Below, one piece after another: positions 34,981-42,914 of a stretch of 64,000 nt of DNA. Both the position numbers and the translations under genes were made by a program. The stretch is from assembly GCF_000455325.1 (NCBI RefSeq), contig NZ_HG322951.1, forward strand, positions 1,963,695-2,027,694. Reading direction: 5' to 3'. Source of the stretch: Mycolicibacterium septicum DSM 44393. GTDB lineage: Bacteria; Actinomycetota; Actinomycetes; Mycobacteriales; Mycobacteriaceae. Below the pieces are notes generated by a model. That model ran no database searches. It was not told the origin of the DNA and worked only from the letters and a program-made list of their open reading frames with translations. The stretch's first letter is position 1. The number at the start of each line of letters is the position of its first letter.

Positions 34981-35877
34981 TCAAATGCCCGTCAGAACAC
35001 GCTCAAGTGCGGCCCGGCCTACCGGGCCCCAGTTCGGCTTCCCACCGGGGACGCCCCGGTCTCCGTTCTGCCCCATGAGCATCAGGAAAAGGCACTTCAT
35101 GGCGGCCAGCCCGCGGGCGCGCCGGATCGCCGCCTCATCTGCTTGCGCGTACCGGTCGAAGAACCGTGAGGCTGTGCCCGCGGGTAGTAGTACCCATGCC
35201 GCCGCGAGATCCCACGCGGGATCGCCGGAAAACATGTCGCCGAAATCGACGATGCCCGAGAGCGTTCCGTCCGAGACGATGGCGTTCGCGGGATGGAGGT
35301 CGCCGTGCACCCACACCGGCGGGCCCTCCCATGCCTGGGCCGCAACGGCCTCATCCCAGACGTTCCGGACGTCGGCAGCGATGTCGTCGGGAACAACGGC
35401 CTGGAAGAAGTTCTCGAAGCCGTCCGCGCAGTTCCTGGGATGGGCTCCGCGGTCTGCGGCGATCGGTGCCTCGGCGGGTGCCTCCACATGGAGCGCCCGC
35501 AGGAAGCCCGCCAGCGTGTCGGCCGCATGGTCGCCGCGGCTGATCACGCCGTGGTCCAGCGGCTCCCCAGGAACCCACGTCATCACGGTCCAGTGCTTGG
35601 GGAAGCGGACGGACGGTTCACCGAACCGCACCGGAGTCGGCACCGGGAGCGGCAGGCGCGGGGCCAACACGGGTAGCCATCGTCGCTCCTTGAGCTGGAG
35701 TTCCGGGGTTCGGTCCATGCGCTGCATGCGCACGGCCAACTCATCGCCGAGGCGCCACATTTGGTTGCCCCAGCCGCCCGCCACCTCGCGGATGGTCAGC
35801 CCTGCGAGGTCTGGATGTTGGTCCTGCAGCAGGTCGCGGACCAGATCTGCGGTGATCTCGATCTCGGGGTCGGTCAC
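34981..35877 (-). CDS. Aminoglycoside phosphotransferase-family kinase
   Basis: 298 residues from a GTG at 35877. Kinase-like fold: Brenner motif HGDLHPANA near residue 194 and metal-binding DFGD near 211, as in APH/choline kinase families. Many such actinobacterial proteins are small-molecule kinases, not resistance enzymes. No regulatory or resistance context is visible, so substrate is open. Confidence 0.82.
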   Translation of the reverse strand: MTDPEIEITADLVRDLLQDQHPDLAGLTIREVAGGWGNQMWRLGDELAVRMQRMDRTPELQLKERRWLPVLAPRLPLPVPTPVRFGEPSVRFPKHWTVMTWVPGEPLDHGVISRGDHAADTLAGFLRALHVEAPAEAPIAADRGAHPRNCADGFENFFQAVVPDDIAADVRNVWDEAVAAQAWEGPPVWVHGDLHPANAIVSDGTLSGIVDFGDMFSGDPAWDLAAAWVLLPAGTASRFFDRYAQADEAAIRRARGLAAMKCLFLMLMGQNGDRGVPGGKPNWGPVGRAALERVLTGI

Positions 35878-35916
35878 GCGAATTCAGTTTACGGAGGCGC
35901 GGCGGACGGCACTATG

Positions 35917-35934
35917 TGATCAATTGCTTGATTA
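35917..35934. promoter_or_regulatory. TetR-type operator upstream of the aldehyde dehydrogenase
   Basis: TGATCAATTGCTTGATTA: inverted half-sites T(G/A)ATCAA separated by 4 bp, ending 29 bp before the ATG at 35964. It differs at only one of 18 positions from the site at 38855-38872 before the monooxygenase gene. Two TetR paralogues lie between the two sites. Confidence 0.7.
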
Positions 35935-35963
35935 CCCGAGCGGCCCGTCACTACGCTGCTGCC

Positions 35964-37427
35964 ATGACAGTGACCGCCGGCGCGGTGACCCAGCTACTGA
36001 TCGATGGCCGGTTGGCGCCCGGTGGTGGCGGCGCGTTCCCGACCATCAACCCGGCAACCGAGGAGCTGCTCGGCACGGCTGCTGACGGCGACGCCGCCGA
36101 CATGGACCGTGCCATCGATGCGGCGCGGGCCGCATTCGACGAGACGGACTGGTCACGCGACGTCGCGCTGCGGGTGCATTGCCTGCGGCAGTTGCGCGAC
36201 GCGCTCAACGCCGACATCGAGAGGCTGCGCGACATCACCGTCGCGGAGGCCGGCGCGCCGCTGCGGCTGACCCAGAGCGGACATCTGCAGGGCCCGATCA
36301 ACGACCTGGCGTTCCCCGCCGACACTGCCGAAAGTTACCCGTGGCGCGTCGATCTCGGTGTGGCGGAGCCGCTTGGAGTGCCGACGCGACGCACGCTCGT
36401 GCGCGAGGCGTTCGGTGTCGTCGGGGCGATCACGCCGTGGAACTTTCCGCATCAGGTGACCTTCGCCAAGCTCGGCCCGGCGCTCGCGGCCGGAAACACG
36501 GTGGTGCTCAAGCCGGCGCCCGATACGCCGTGGTGTGCGGCGGAGGTCGGCCGGATCATCGCGGACAAGACCGACTTTCCGCCGGGTGTCGTCAACATCG
36601 TGACGTCGTCGGATCATCGCCTGGGCGCCATGCTCGCCGAGGATCCGCGTGTCGACGTCGTTTCGTTCACCGGATCCACCGCGACGGGCCGCTCGGTGAT
36701 GGCGGCGGCCTCGCAAACCATCAAGAAGGTCTTTCTCGAACTCGGCGGCAAGTCGGCGTTCGTCGTACTCGATGATGCCGACCTGGTTGCGGCCTGCACG
36801 AGGGCCGCTTTCGCCGTGACGACCCATGCCGGACAAGGTTGCGCGCTGACCACTCGCCTCGTGGTGCCCCGGAGCCGGTACGACGAAGCGGTCACCGCCG
36901 CCACTGAGGCGATGGCGCAGATTCCAGTGGGGGATCCACGGGACCCGAATGTCCTTTGTGGACCACTTATTTCAGCCAGGCAGCGAGACCGGGTGCAAGG
37001 GTATCTGGACTTGGCGCTCGAAGAAGGCGGCACGCTCGCCTGCGGTGGCGGCCGGCCCTCCGGCGCAGGCTTCTTCATCGAGCCGACCGTGATCAGCGGG
37101 TTGACCAACGATGCACGGGTGGCCCAGGAAGAGATCTTCGGACCGGTCCTGGTGGTGCTGGCCCACGACGGCGACGCCGACGCGGTGCGCATCGCCAACG
37201 ATTCACCCTACGGGCTGTCCGGCACCGTCTTCGGTGCGGACCCGGAGCGGGTGGCCTGGGTCGTAGCGCGGCTGCGGACCGGGACGATCAATGTCAATGG
37301 CGGCCAGTGGTATTCGCCCGATGTGCCGTTCGGGGGCTACAAACAGTCGGGCATCGGCCGTGAGATGGGCCTGGCCGGCTTCGAGGAGTACCTGGAGACC
37401 AAAGCGGTTGCCGAGGCGGTGAATTGA
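35964..37427 (+). CDS. NAD(P)-dependent aldehyde dehydrogenase
   Basis: 487 residues. Catalytic Cys in AGQGCAL near residue 293; Glu in LELGGKSAF near 259; cofactor segment GAITPWNFPH. Distinct from the enzyme at 11537 (lower similarity, different spacing). Its role is likely oxidation of an aldehyde generated by the alcohol dehydrogenase or by ester cleavage after the Baeyer-Villiger monooxygenase. Shares an operator with that monooxygenase. Confidence 0.9.
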   Translation: MTVTAGAVTQLLIDGRLAPGGGGAFPTINPATEELLGTAADGDAADMDRAIDAARAAFDETDWSRDVALRVHCLRQLRDALNADIERLRDITVAEAGAPLRLTQSGHLQGPINDLAFPADTAESYPWRVDLGVAEPLGVPTRRTLVREAFGVVGAITPWNFPHQVTFAKLGPALAAGNTVVLKPAPDTPWCAAEVGRIIADKTDFPPGVVNIVTSSDHRLGAMLAEDPRVDVVSFTGSTATGRSVMAAASQTIKKVFLELGGKSAFVVLDDADLVAACTRAAFAVTTHAGQGCALTTRLVVPRSRYDEAVTAATEAMAQIPVGDPRDPNVLCGPLISARQRDRVQGYLDLALEEGGTLACGGGRPSGAGFFIEPTVISGLTNDARVAQEEIFGPVLVVLAHDGDADAVRIANDSPYGLSGTVFGADPERVAWVVARLRTGTINVNGGQWYSPDVPFGGYKQSGIGREMGLAGFEEYLETKAVAEAVN

Positions 37428-37438
37428 CTGCCGGCGTC

Positions 37439-38071
37439 TCAATCGCCGCGCGCGGGCAGTACCGTCCCACGGATCAGTTGCCGGGCCGCATCGGTGGTGG
37501 CGCGGTAGGCGCTAGGTGAGAGATTGGCTGCCTGCGCGGTCAAGCCGCGACTGAGTGCGTAGAGCGCGTCGGTCGCCCCGGCAGCGTCGGCGTCGTCGGC
37601 CAACACGCCCTCCCGCTGCGCGTCGCCGATGATCTCGCGAAAGATGTTGTGTAGTGCCTCGAATCCGGCGTCGGCACGAGCGTCACCTCGGGGCAGCGCT
37701 GAACCTTCCGCTCGCATTTCCTGCTCGAATGCGGCGAGGTGGGGATACTCACGCGACAATTCCTCGGATGCGTCGAGGACCGCATCGAGCCGATCGATGA
37801 CGTCGGTGCGGCTCTGGGCGGCGGCCCGCAACCGGGGCAGGGTGATCTCCTGGATTCTGGTCACCGTGGCGTCCAGCAAGTCCGACTTGTTCGAAAAATA
37901 GTGGTACAGACTGCCGCTGGTCATCTCTGCGGTGCGCGCGATCTCGCGAATCGTGGCCTTTGAGTAGCCGACCTCGGCGACACATCGCATGGCGGCGGCA
38001 ATGATTCGCTCCCGGGTCGCTTCGCCGCTGGCGCCCACCGGGCGGCCGAGCTGCGGAGAAGGCGCCGTCAT
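37439..38071 (-). CDS. TetR-family regulator, paralogue A
   Basis: 210 residues from ATG 38071 (MTAPSPQLGRPVGASGEATRERIIAAAMRCVAEVGY). HTH near residues 30-62 (ATIREIARTAEMTSGSLYHYFSNKSDLL). It is the head-to-head paralogue of the gene at 38199; both share the rare start PQLGRPVGA. It is convergent with the aldehyde dehydrogenase, whose stop is 11 bp away. Candidate repressor of the TGATCAA sites. Confidence 0.88.
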   Translation of the reverse strand: MTAPSPQLGRPVGASGEATRERIIAAAMRCVAEVGYSKATIREIARTAEMTSGSLYHYFSNKSDLLDATVTRIQEITLPRLRAAAQSRTDVIDRLDAVLDASEELSREYPHLAAFEQEMRAEGSALPRGDARADAGFEALHNIFREIIGDAQREGVLADDADAAGATDALYALSRGLTAQAANLSPSAYRATTDAARQLIRGTVLPARGD

Positions 38072-38084
38072 GGGCCCAGCATAT

Positions 38085-38102
38085 GTCGGCTGTCGAGCCG
38101 AC
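38085..38102. promoter_or_regulatory. Inverted repeat between the two TetR genes
   Basis: GTCGGCT-GTCG-AGCCGAC, perfect 7-4-7, within the 127-bp divergent region of the TetR paralogues. It is a plausible auto-operator and clearly differs from the TGATCAA sites. It could also form a hairpin. Confidence 0.4.
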
Positions 38103-38198
38103 GGGCCGTTCGACCGCCGCTCCGGTGCTGTTTGCGCGCTACCATCCGAAGGACGATCGGGCCTGCGTGCGCAGGGCCCAGACCGGAGGGAGCCGGCG

Positions 38199-38813
38199 AT
38201 GGCGACACCCCAATTGGGTCGCCCAGTCGGCGCGAACGGTGAAGAGACGCGCCGGCGGATCATCGCTGCGACCATGCACTGCGTGGCCGAGGTCGGCTAC
38301 GCCAGGGCGACGATTCGGGAGATCGCCCGCAGCGCGGGAATCACGAGTGCGAACCTGTACAACTACTTTTCGACCAAGTCGGAGTTGATGGAGGCCGCGA
38401 TCGCGGCTCGGGCCGACATCGCGCTTCCACGGCTGCGGGGCGCAGCGCAAGCACCTGGCGATGCCATCGACCGGATCGATGCCGTGCTCGACGAGTCCGG
38501 TCGGTTGATGCGGGAGTATCCCGAGCTCGCTGCGTTCGAGTGGGCCGTTCGCGGTCAGAATGCCGTCGCCGTCTATCCGGACGGCACCGGTGGCGGTGGT
38601 TTCCAGGCTTTGCGTGGCATCGTCAAAGGCATCGTCAACGATGCCTGTCGGGACAGCCCCGGGGGAGCGCAAGGCGATGCGACGGTCGAGGCGATCTATG
38701 CCCTGGTCTACGGCCTCACGGAACTGGCCGCGACGCAGTCGCCGCAGACGTACCAGCGGGCACTGAACTCTGCCAAGCAGATGATCCGCGGAACCCTGTT
38801 CGTAAAACGCTGA
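38199..38813 (+). CDS. TetR-family regulator, paralogue B
   Basis: 204 residues from ATG 38199 with GGAGGG 8 nt upstream (MATPQLGRPVGANGEETRRRIIAATMHCVAEVGYARATIREIARSAG). HTH segment SAGITSANLYNYFSTKSELM. Paralogue of the 37439 gene along its whole length, including the C-terminus (AIYALVYGLTELAA versus DALYALSRGLTAQAA). It lies 101 bp upstream of the monooxygenase, same strand; the operator at 38855 lies in that gap. Confidence 0.88.
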   Translation: MATPQLGRPVGANGEETRRRIIAATMHCVAEVGYARATIREIARSAGITSANLYNYFSTKSELMEAAIAARADIALPRLRGAAQAPGDAIDRIDAVLDESGRLMREYPELAAFEWAVRGQNAVAVYPDGTGGGGFQALRGIVKGIVNDACRDSPGGAQGDATVEAIYALVYGLTELAATQSPQTYQRALNSAKQMIRGTLFVKR

Positions 38814-38854
38814 CCCACGTGCAGCCTGCGGGAATGCCGTCTCGACCATTGATG

Positions 38855-38872
38855 TGATCAATTGGTTGATTA
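38855..38872. promoter_or_regulatory. TetR-type operator upstream of the Baeyer-Villiger monooxygenase
   Basis: TGATCAATTGGTTGATTA, one base different from the site at 35917-35934, ends 42 bp before the GTG at 38915. It overlaps the expected promoter position (TATATAG follows directly, a possible -10). Confidence 0.7.
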
Positions 38873-38914
38873 TATAGTCGTGCGGGCGTGACCAGTCTGG
38901 AAGAAGGTGCCACG

Positions 38915-40705
38915 GTGACCGACGTTGACGGCTCGAACATTGACGTCGATGAGTTGCGCCGGAAGTACGCGGCCGAGCGCCAGCGACGGCTGAGGCCCGA
39001 TGGCATCGCCCAATACGTGGAGATAGCCGGCAGATTCGCCGGCTTCGGTGAAGACCCGTGGGCAGACCCGCACTTCAGTCGGGAACCGCTCGCCGACGAC
39101 GTGGACGTGGCGATCATCGGCGCCGGATTCGGTGGGCTGTTGATCGGAGCGCGGCTGCGCGAGCTCGGAGTCGAGAACGTGCGACTGATCGACAAGGCGG
39201 CCGACGTGGGCGGCACCTGGTACTGGAACCGGTATCCGGGTATCGCCTGCGACGTCGAGTCGTACGTGTACATGCCGCTGCTGGAGGAGCTCGGCTACGT
39301 TCCCACCGAGAAGTATTCGAAGGGCGCGGAGATCTTCGCGCACTGCCAGCGCATCGCCCGGCACTACGACCTGTACCGCAATGCGTGCCTGCAGACCGAG
39401 GTGCGCGAAATCCGCTGGATGCCTGAGCAATCACGGTGGCTCATCACCACGAACCATGGCGATGCGATCAGGGCCAGGTTCGTGGCGATGGCCAACGGCT
39501 ACCTGCAGAAGCCCAAGCTGCCGGGTATTCCGGGAATGGGGTCGTTCCGCGGGCACACATTCCACACCAGCCGGTGGGACTACGGGTACACCGGCGCGCA
39601 TCTGGAGAACCTGGCCGACAAGCGGGTCGGCATCGTCGGTACGGGCGCGACCGCGATCCAGTGCGTCCCGCGGCTGGCCGCCGCGGTGGGGCAGTTGTAC
39701 GTCTTCCAGCGCACCCCCTCGACGGTCGACGTCCGTGCCAACCGGGCCACCGATCCGGAGTGGGCGGCCTCGCTGGAGCCCGGTTGGCAACGGCGCCGCA
39801 TCGAGAACTTTCAGATGCTCACCGCCGGTGGACAAGCCGACGAGGACCTCGTCGACGACGCGTGGACGAGCCTCACCAAGAAGCTGCCGATTGTGCGGCA
39901 CAACGCGGACGGTGGCCCGAGTACCGCCGAGCTCGCGGACTTCGCCAAGATGGAAGAGATCCGGGCCCGGATCGATGCCGTCGTGACCGATTCGGCTACC
40001 GCGCAGGCGCTCAAGCCGTGGTACGGCTACTTCTGTAAACGCCCCTGCTTCCACGATGAGTACCTCCAGGCGTTCAATCGCGAGAACGTCAGCCTCGTCG
40101 ACACCCGCGGCAGCGGTGTCCAGCAGATCGGCGAGCGCGGCGTAGTCGTCGATGACGTCGAATATCCCTTGGACTGTTTGATTTTCGCGACGGGTTTCGA
40201 GGTGGGCACCGAGTACGCACGCCGCACCGGGTTCGAGATCATCGGCCGTGACGGCCTGACGCTCACCGAGAAGTGGGCCGACGGTGTGCGCACGTTCCAC
40301 GGCTTACAGGTCAACGGCTTCCCGAACTGTTTCATCGAGAGCATCGCCCAATCGGGCTTCACGGTGAACTTTCCCTACCTCATCGACACCCAGTCCCGTC
40401 ACATCGCCTGGACGATCGCCTGGGCGTTACAGCACGACGCCGCCGTGATCGAAGCGACCGCCGACGCCGAATCGGCATGGGTCGACACCGTGGTGGAGCG
40501 TTCCGATGTCATCGCCGGCCGACGTGAGTCGTGCACGCCGGGGTACTACAACCGCGAGGGCCAGGCCGACGTGCGATTGCGTCAGGGCAGTTTCTTCTTC
40601 GGCAGTCCGATGGAATACGCGGACATCCTGGCTGCGTGGCGTACTGACGGAAACCTGGATGGCCTCGACATAGCCGGTGCGGCTATGCGATCCCGAAATC
40701 GATGA
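38915..40705 (+). CDS. Baeyer-Villiger flavin monooxygenase
   Basis: 596 residues from a GTG at 38915 with AAGAAGG 7 nt upstream; a GTG at 38888 would add nine residues. FAD motif GAGFGG near residue 69, BVMO fingerprint F-x-G-x3-H-x3-W-D (FRGHTFHTSRWD) near 210-221, NADPH motif GTGATAIQ. Converts ketones to esters or lactones using NADPH and O2. Related to cyclohexanone/steroid monooxygenases; substrate unknown. Its 3' end overlaps the convergent alcohol dehydrogenase by 23 bp. Confidence 0.92.
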   Translation: MTDVDGSNIDVDELRRKYAAERQRRLRPDGIAQYVEIAGRFAGFGEDPWADPHFSREPLADDVDVAIIGAGFGGLLIGARLRELGVENVRLIDKAADVGGTWYWNRYPGIACDVESYVYMPLLEELGYVPTEKYSKGAEIFAHCQRIARHYDLYRNACLQTEVREIRWMPEQSRWLITTNHGDAIRARFVAMANGYLQKPKLPGIPGMGSFRGHTFHTSRWDYGYTGAHLENLADKRVGIVGTGATAIQCVPRLAAAVGQLYVFQRTPSTVDVRANRATDPEWAASLEPGWQRRRIENFQMLTAGGQADEDLVDDAWTSLTKKLPIVRHNADGGPSTAELADFAKMEEIRARIDAVVTDSATAQALKPWYGYFCKRPCFHDEYLQAFNRENVSLVDTRGSGVQQIGERGVVVDDVEYPLDCLIFATGFEVGTEYARRTGFEIIGRDGLTLTEKWADGVRTFHGLQVNGFPNCFIESIAQSGFTVNFPYLIDTQSRHIAWTIAWALQHDAAVIEATADAESAWVDTVVERSDVIAGRRESCTPGYYNREGQADVRLRQGSFFFGSPMEYADILAAWRTDGNLDGLDIAGAAMRSRNR

Positions 40706-41831
40706 CGCCCCTGATCAATTCACCCTGGGCGAGGTCGGCGTAGGCGTCGTTGATGTCGTCGAGGCGATAACGCCTGGTGATCATCTCGTCCAGCTGCAGC
40801 AGCCCGGAATCGTACAGACCCGCCAGACGTGGGATGTCCGCCTTCGGATTGCAGGAGCCGAAGACGGTGCCGCACAGGTTCTTGTTCATCAGGACGACGT
40901 CCTGAAGATTGAAGTCCAACGGTCGGGTGCCCGGTGCCGACATGGCGGTGAGCACGCACGTCCCGCCCTTGCGGGTGAGACTCAACGCGTCGACGACATC
41001 GGATTCGCCGATCTCCGAAGGGGACACGACGACGCTGTCCGCCATCACCCCACGGGTGAGTTCGCGGACCAGGTCGAATGCCTCGTCGGCGGCGGCCGCC
41101 ACGTGGGTGGCACCGAAGGTCAGGGCCGACTTCCGTTTGAACTCAACGGGATCGACGGCGACGATCGACGCGGCACCGTTGATGCGGGCGGCCTGTACGG
41201 CCGCGGTGCCGATCCCGCCGACGCCGATCACCACGACGGTGTCGCCGCCGCGCACTCCGCCCCGATAGGCGGCCGAGCCGTAACCGGTCGGCACCGCACA
41301 GGCGAGCAGTGCACCCGGGACCAGGGGGAGGTGTGGCTCGATCTTGACCAGGGAGGCCGCCGAAACCACTGTGTGTTCGGCGAAAGCCCCGATCTTGGAC
41401 ACATGGGCGAGGTTGCCGCCGTCGAGGGTGTGGTGCCGAAAGGTCCCGTCCGTGGGCATGCCGGGCATCAGCGTTCCGGCCCCGGCATCGCAGATGTATT
41501 CCATGCCGGTTGTGCACCATCGGCATTCGCCGCAAACGGCGACAAACGACGTCACCACGTGGTCGCCCGGGGCGAACCGGGTGACGCCGTCGCCGACCTC
41601 GACGACCACGCCTGCGCCCTCGTGGCCGCCAATGCTGGGGGTCATCGGTGGGCGGAGGCCGCCGTTCTGCGGGGGAACCATGATGCCCCGGCGGATGTGG
41701 TCGTCGGAGTGGCACAGCCCGGCGGCGGCGAGCTGCACCAGTACCTCGCCGGCCCGCGGTGGGTCGAGTTCGAACTCTTCCACCTGCCATGGGCCGCCGT
41801 ATTCGTAGACGATGGCGGCTCGACTTCTCAT
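40683..41831 (-). CDS. Zinc-dependent alcohol dehydrogenase, NDMA-dependent/AdhD type
   Basis: 382 residues. Zinc ligands in GLCHSDDH and GGHEGAG, structural zinc lobe CGECRWCTTGMEYIC, Rossmann motif GVGGIGTAAVQ. Family pattern (MRSRAAIVYEYGGPW...) is that of actinobacterial alcohol dehydrogenases with a tightly bound nicotinamide cofactor, several of which depend on mycofactocin. With the BVMO and aldehyde dehydrogenase it forms an alcohol/ketone oxidation module. Confidence 0.88.
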   Translation of the reverse strand: MRSRAAIVYEYGGPWQVEEFELDPPRAGEVLVQLAAAGLCHSDDHIRRGIMVPPQNGGLRPPMTPSIGGHEGAGVVVEVGDGVTRFAPGDHVVTSFVAVCGECRWCTTGMEYICDAGAGTLMPGMPTDGTFRHHTLDGGNLAHVSKIGAFAEHTVVSAASLVKIEPHLPLVPGALLACAVPTGYGSAAYRGGVRGGDTVVVIGVGGIGTAAVQAARINGAASIVAVDPVEFKRKSALTFGATHVAAAADEAFDLVRELTRGVMADSVVVSPSEIGESDVVDALSLTRKGGTCVLTAMSAPGTRPLDFNLQDVVLMNKNLCGTVFGSCNPKADIPRLAGLYDSGLLQLDEMITRRYRLDDINDAYADLAQGELIRGVIDFGIA

Positions 41832-41889
41832 CGGCGTCCGTCTCCGATCTATGTGACAGGTCAGGGTCGCGCAGAAAGTGCCGAATTAA

Positions 41890-41903
41890 TGATCAGTTGA
41901 TCA
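41890..41903. promoter_or_regulatory. TGATCA-GT-TGATCA repeat upstream of the alcohol dehydrogenase
   Basis: Two TGATCA units at 41890-41895 and 41898-41903, 59 bp before the start at 41831. The units resemble the TGATCAA half-sites at 35917 and 38855, but the spacing is shorter by 4 bp, so it may be bound by the other TetR paralogue or be unrelated. Confidence 0.4.
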
Positions 41904-41946
41904 TATCGACCGGCGGGCGGACTCAGGCCGTGTCACACGGACTGCA

Positions 41947-42798
41947 TCACGGCTTGAGAAGCGCGACGACCTTGTCCTCGAGCGCGACCGGATCGGCGTT
42001 CGGGTCGGCCGGCTCGGTGTGCGGCAGGTCGCCCTCGGGGTCGGCGAAATCGCGGTAGGTCTTGTCGCCGGCCAGCGTGGCCAGCAGATACCCGGTGAGC
42101 AGGCCGCGAACGATCTTCTGGGTGTCCCGGTCGGCGCCGGGCAAGCCGATGAATCGGGCCAGCCGACGGCCCTCGACCAGCCCACCGGCCTGCGCCTTGC
42201 TCACCGTCCGCAGCGTCGCGCCCTCCCAGGCCCGGGCCAGCTCCACGGCATTCGAGCGCAGCGTCATCGGGTCGCCGGGGGCGGTCAGCACCAGCCCGGG
42301 CACCTTCAGCGTCGACGCCGGTTGTTCGGCCGGTGGCTTGGTCACCGTCGGGAACAGCGACACCACGGCTTTGGGGCGGTGCGCGTCGCCGCCCATGCCC
42401 GCGGCGGCGAACACGGCGGCGGACCCGCCGAAACCGTGTCCGACCACACCTCGCTTGCCCGGGTGCACGCTGATCTTGCCGGTCCCCAGCCGCACCCCGG
42501 TGATGATCTCGAGGGCCGCGCCCAGGTCGAAGGCGAAATTGAGCACCGACGGCGCCAGGCTCGTCTCGGTGTTGGGGGCGGCCGCCACGATGCCCCAGGA
42601 GGCCAGGTGCTCCAGCGTGTGCGTGTAGTTGTCCGCCTGCGTCATCCACTCGTGGCCGAACACCACGCCGGGCAGGTTCAGGCCGGACTCCGGCGTGTAC
42701 ACCACTCCCGGCATGCCGGCGAACGCCAGGTCACCACGCAGAACGCGATGCGGTCCGCGGCGGGTCAACCCTGCGAAGAGCTTCTTTGTGCTGGCCAC
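41947..42798 (-). CDS. Dienelactone hydrolase-like alpha/beta hydrolase with an atypical nucleophile elbow
   Basis: 283 residues from a GTG at 42798 (VASTKKLFAG). Alpha/beta-hydrolase fold with VVFGHEW oxyanion region and the elbow VVGHGFGGSAAV, in which Gly replaces the Ser or Cys expected in G-x-S-x-G. If the reading is correct the protein is either inactive as an esterase or uses another residue. It diverges from glmS, the position of Rv3438 in M. tuberculosis, so it may be that orthologue (low certainty). Confidence 0.72.
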   Translation of the reverse strand: MASTKKLFAGLTRRGPHRVLRGDLAFAGMPGVVYTPESGLNLPGVVFGHEWMTQADNYTHTLEHLASWGIVAAAPNTETSLAPSVLNFAFDLGAALEIITGVRLGTGKISVHPGKRGVVGHGFGGSAAVFAAAGMGGDAHRPKAVVSLFPTVTKPPAEQPASTLKVPGLVLTAPGDPMTLRSNAVELARAWEGATLRTVSKAQAGGLVEGRRLARFIGLPGADRDTQKIVRGLLTGYLLATLAGDKTYRDFADPEGDLPHTEPADPNADPVALEDKVVALLKP

Positions 42799-42914
42799 GC
42801 GTTGACCGTAGCGCAGCGGGCCGAATCTGCGCCTGGGTGCTTTCGCGGTGATATGTGTCAAACGCCGTCGCGCAGAATCGGGCCAGGGCTCCGACTGCAC
42901 TACCCTGGGACCCT

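Noticed and set aside
42799..42914. glmS ribozyme-like leader
   Set aside because: The gap is short and shows no ribozyme core; this ribozyme is a feature of Firmicutes.
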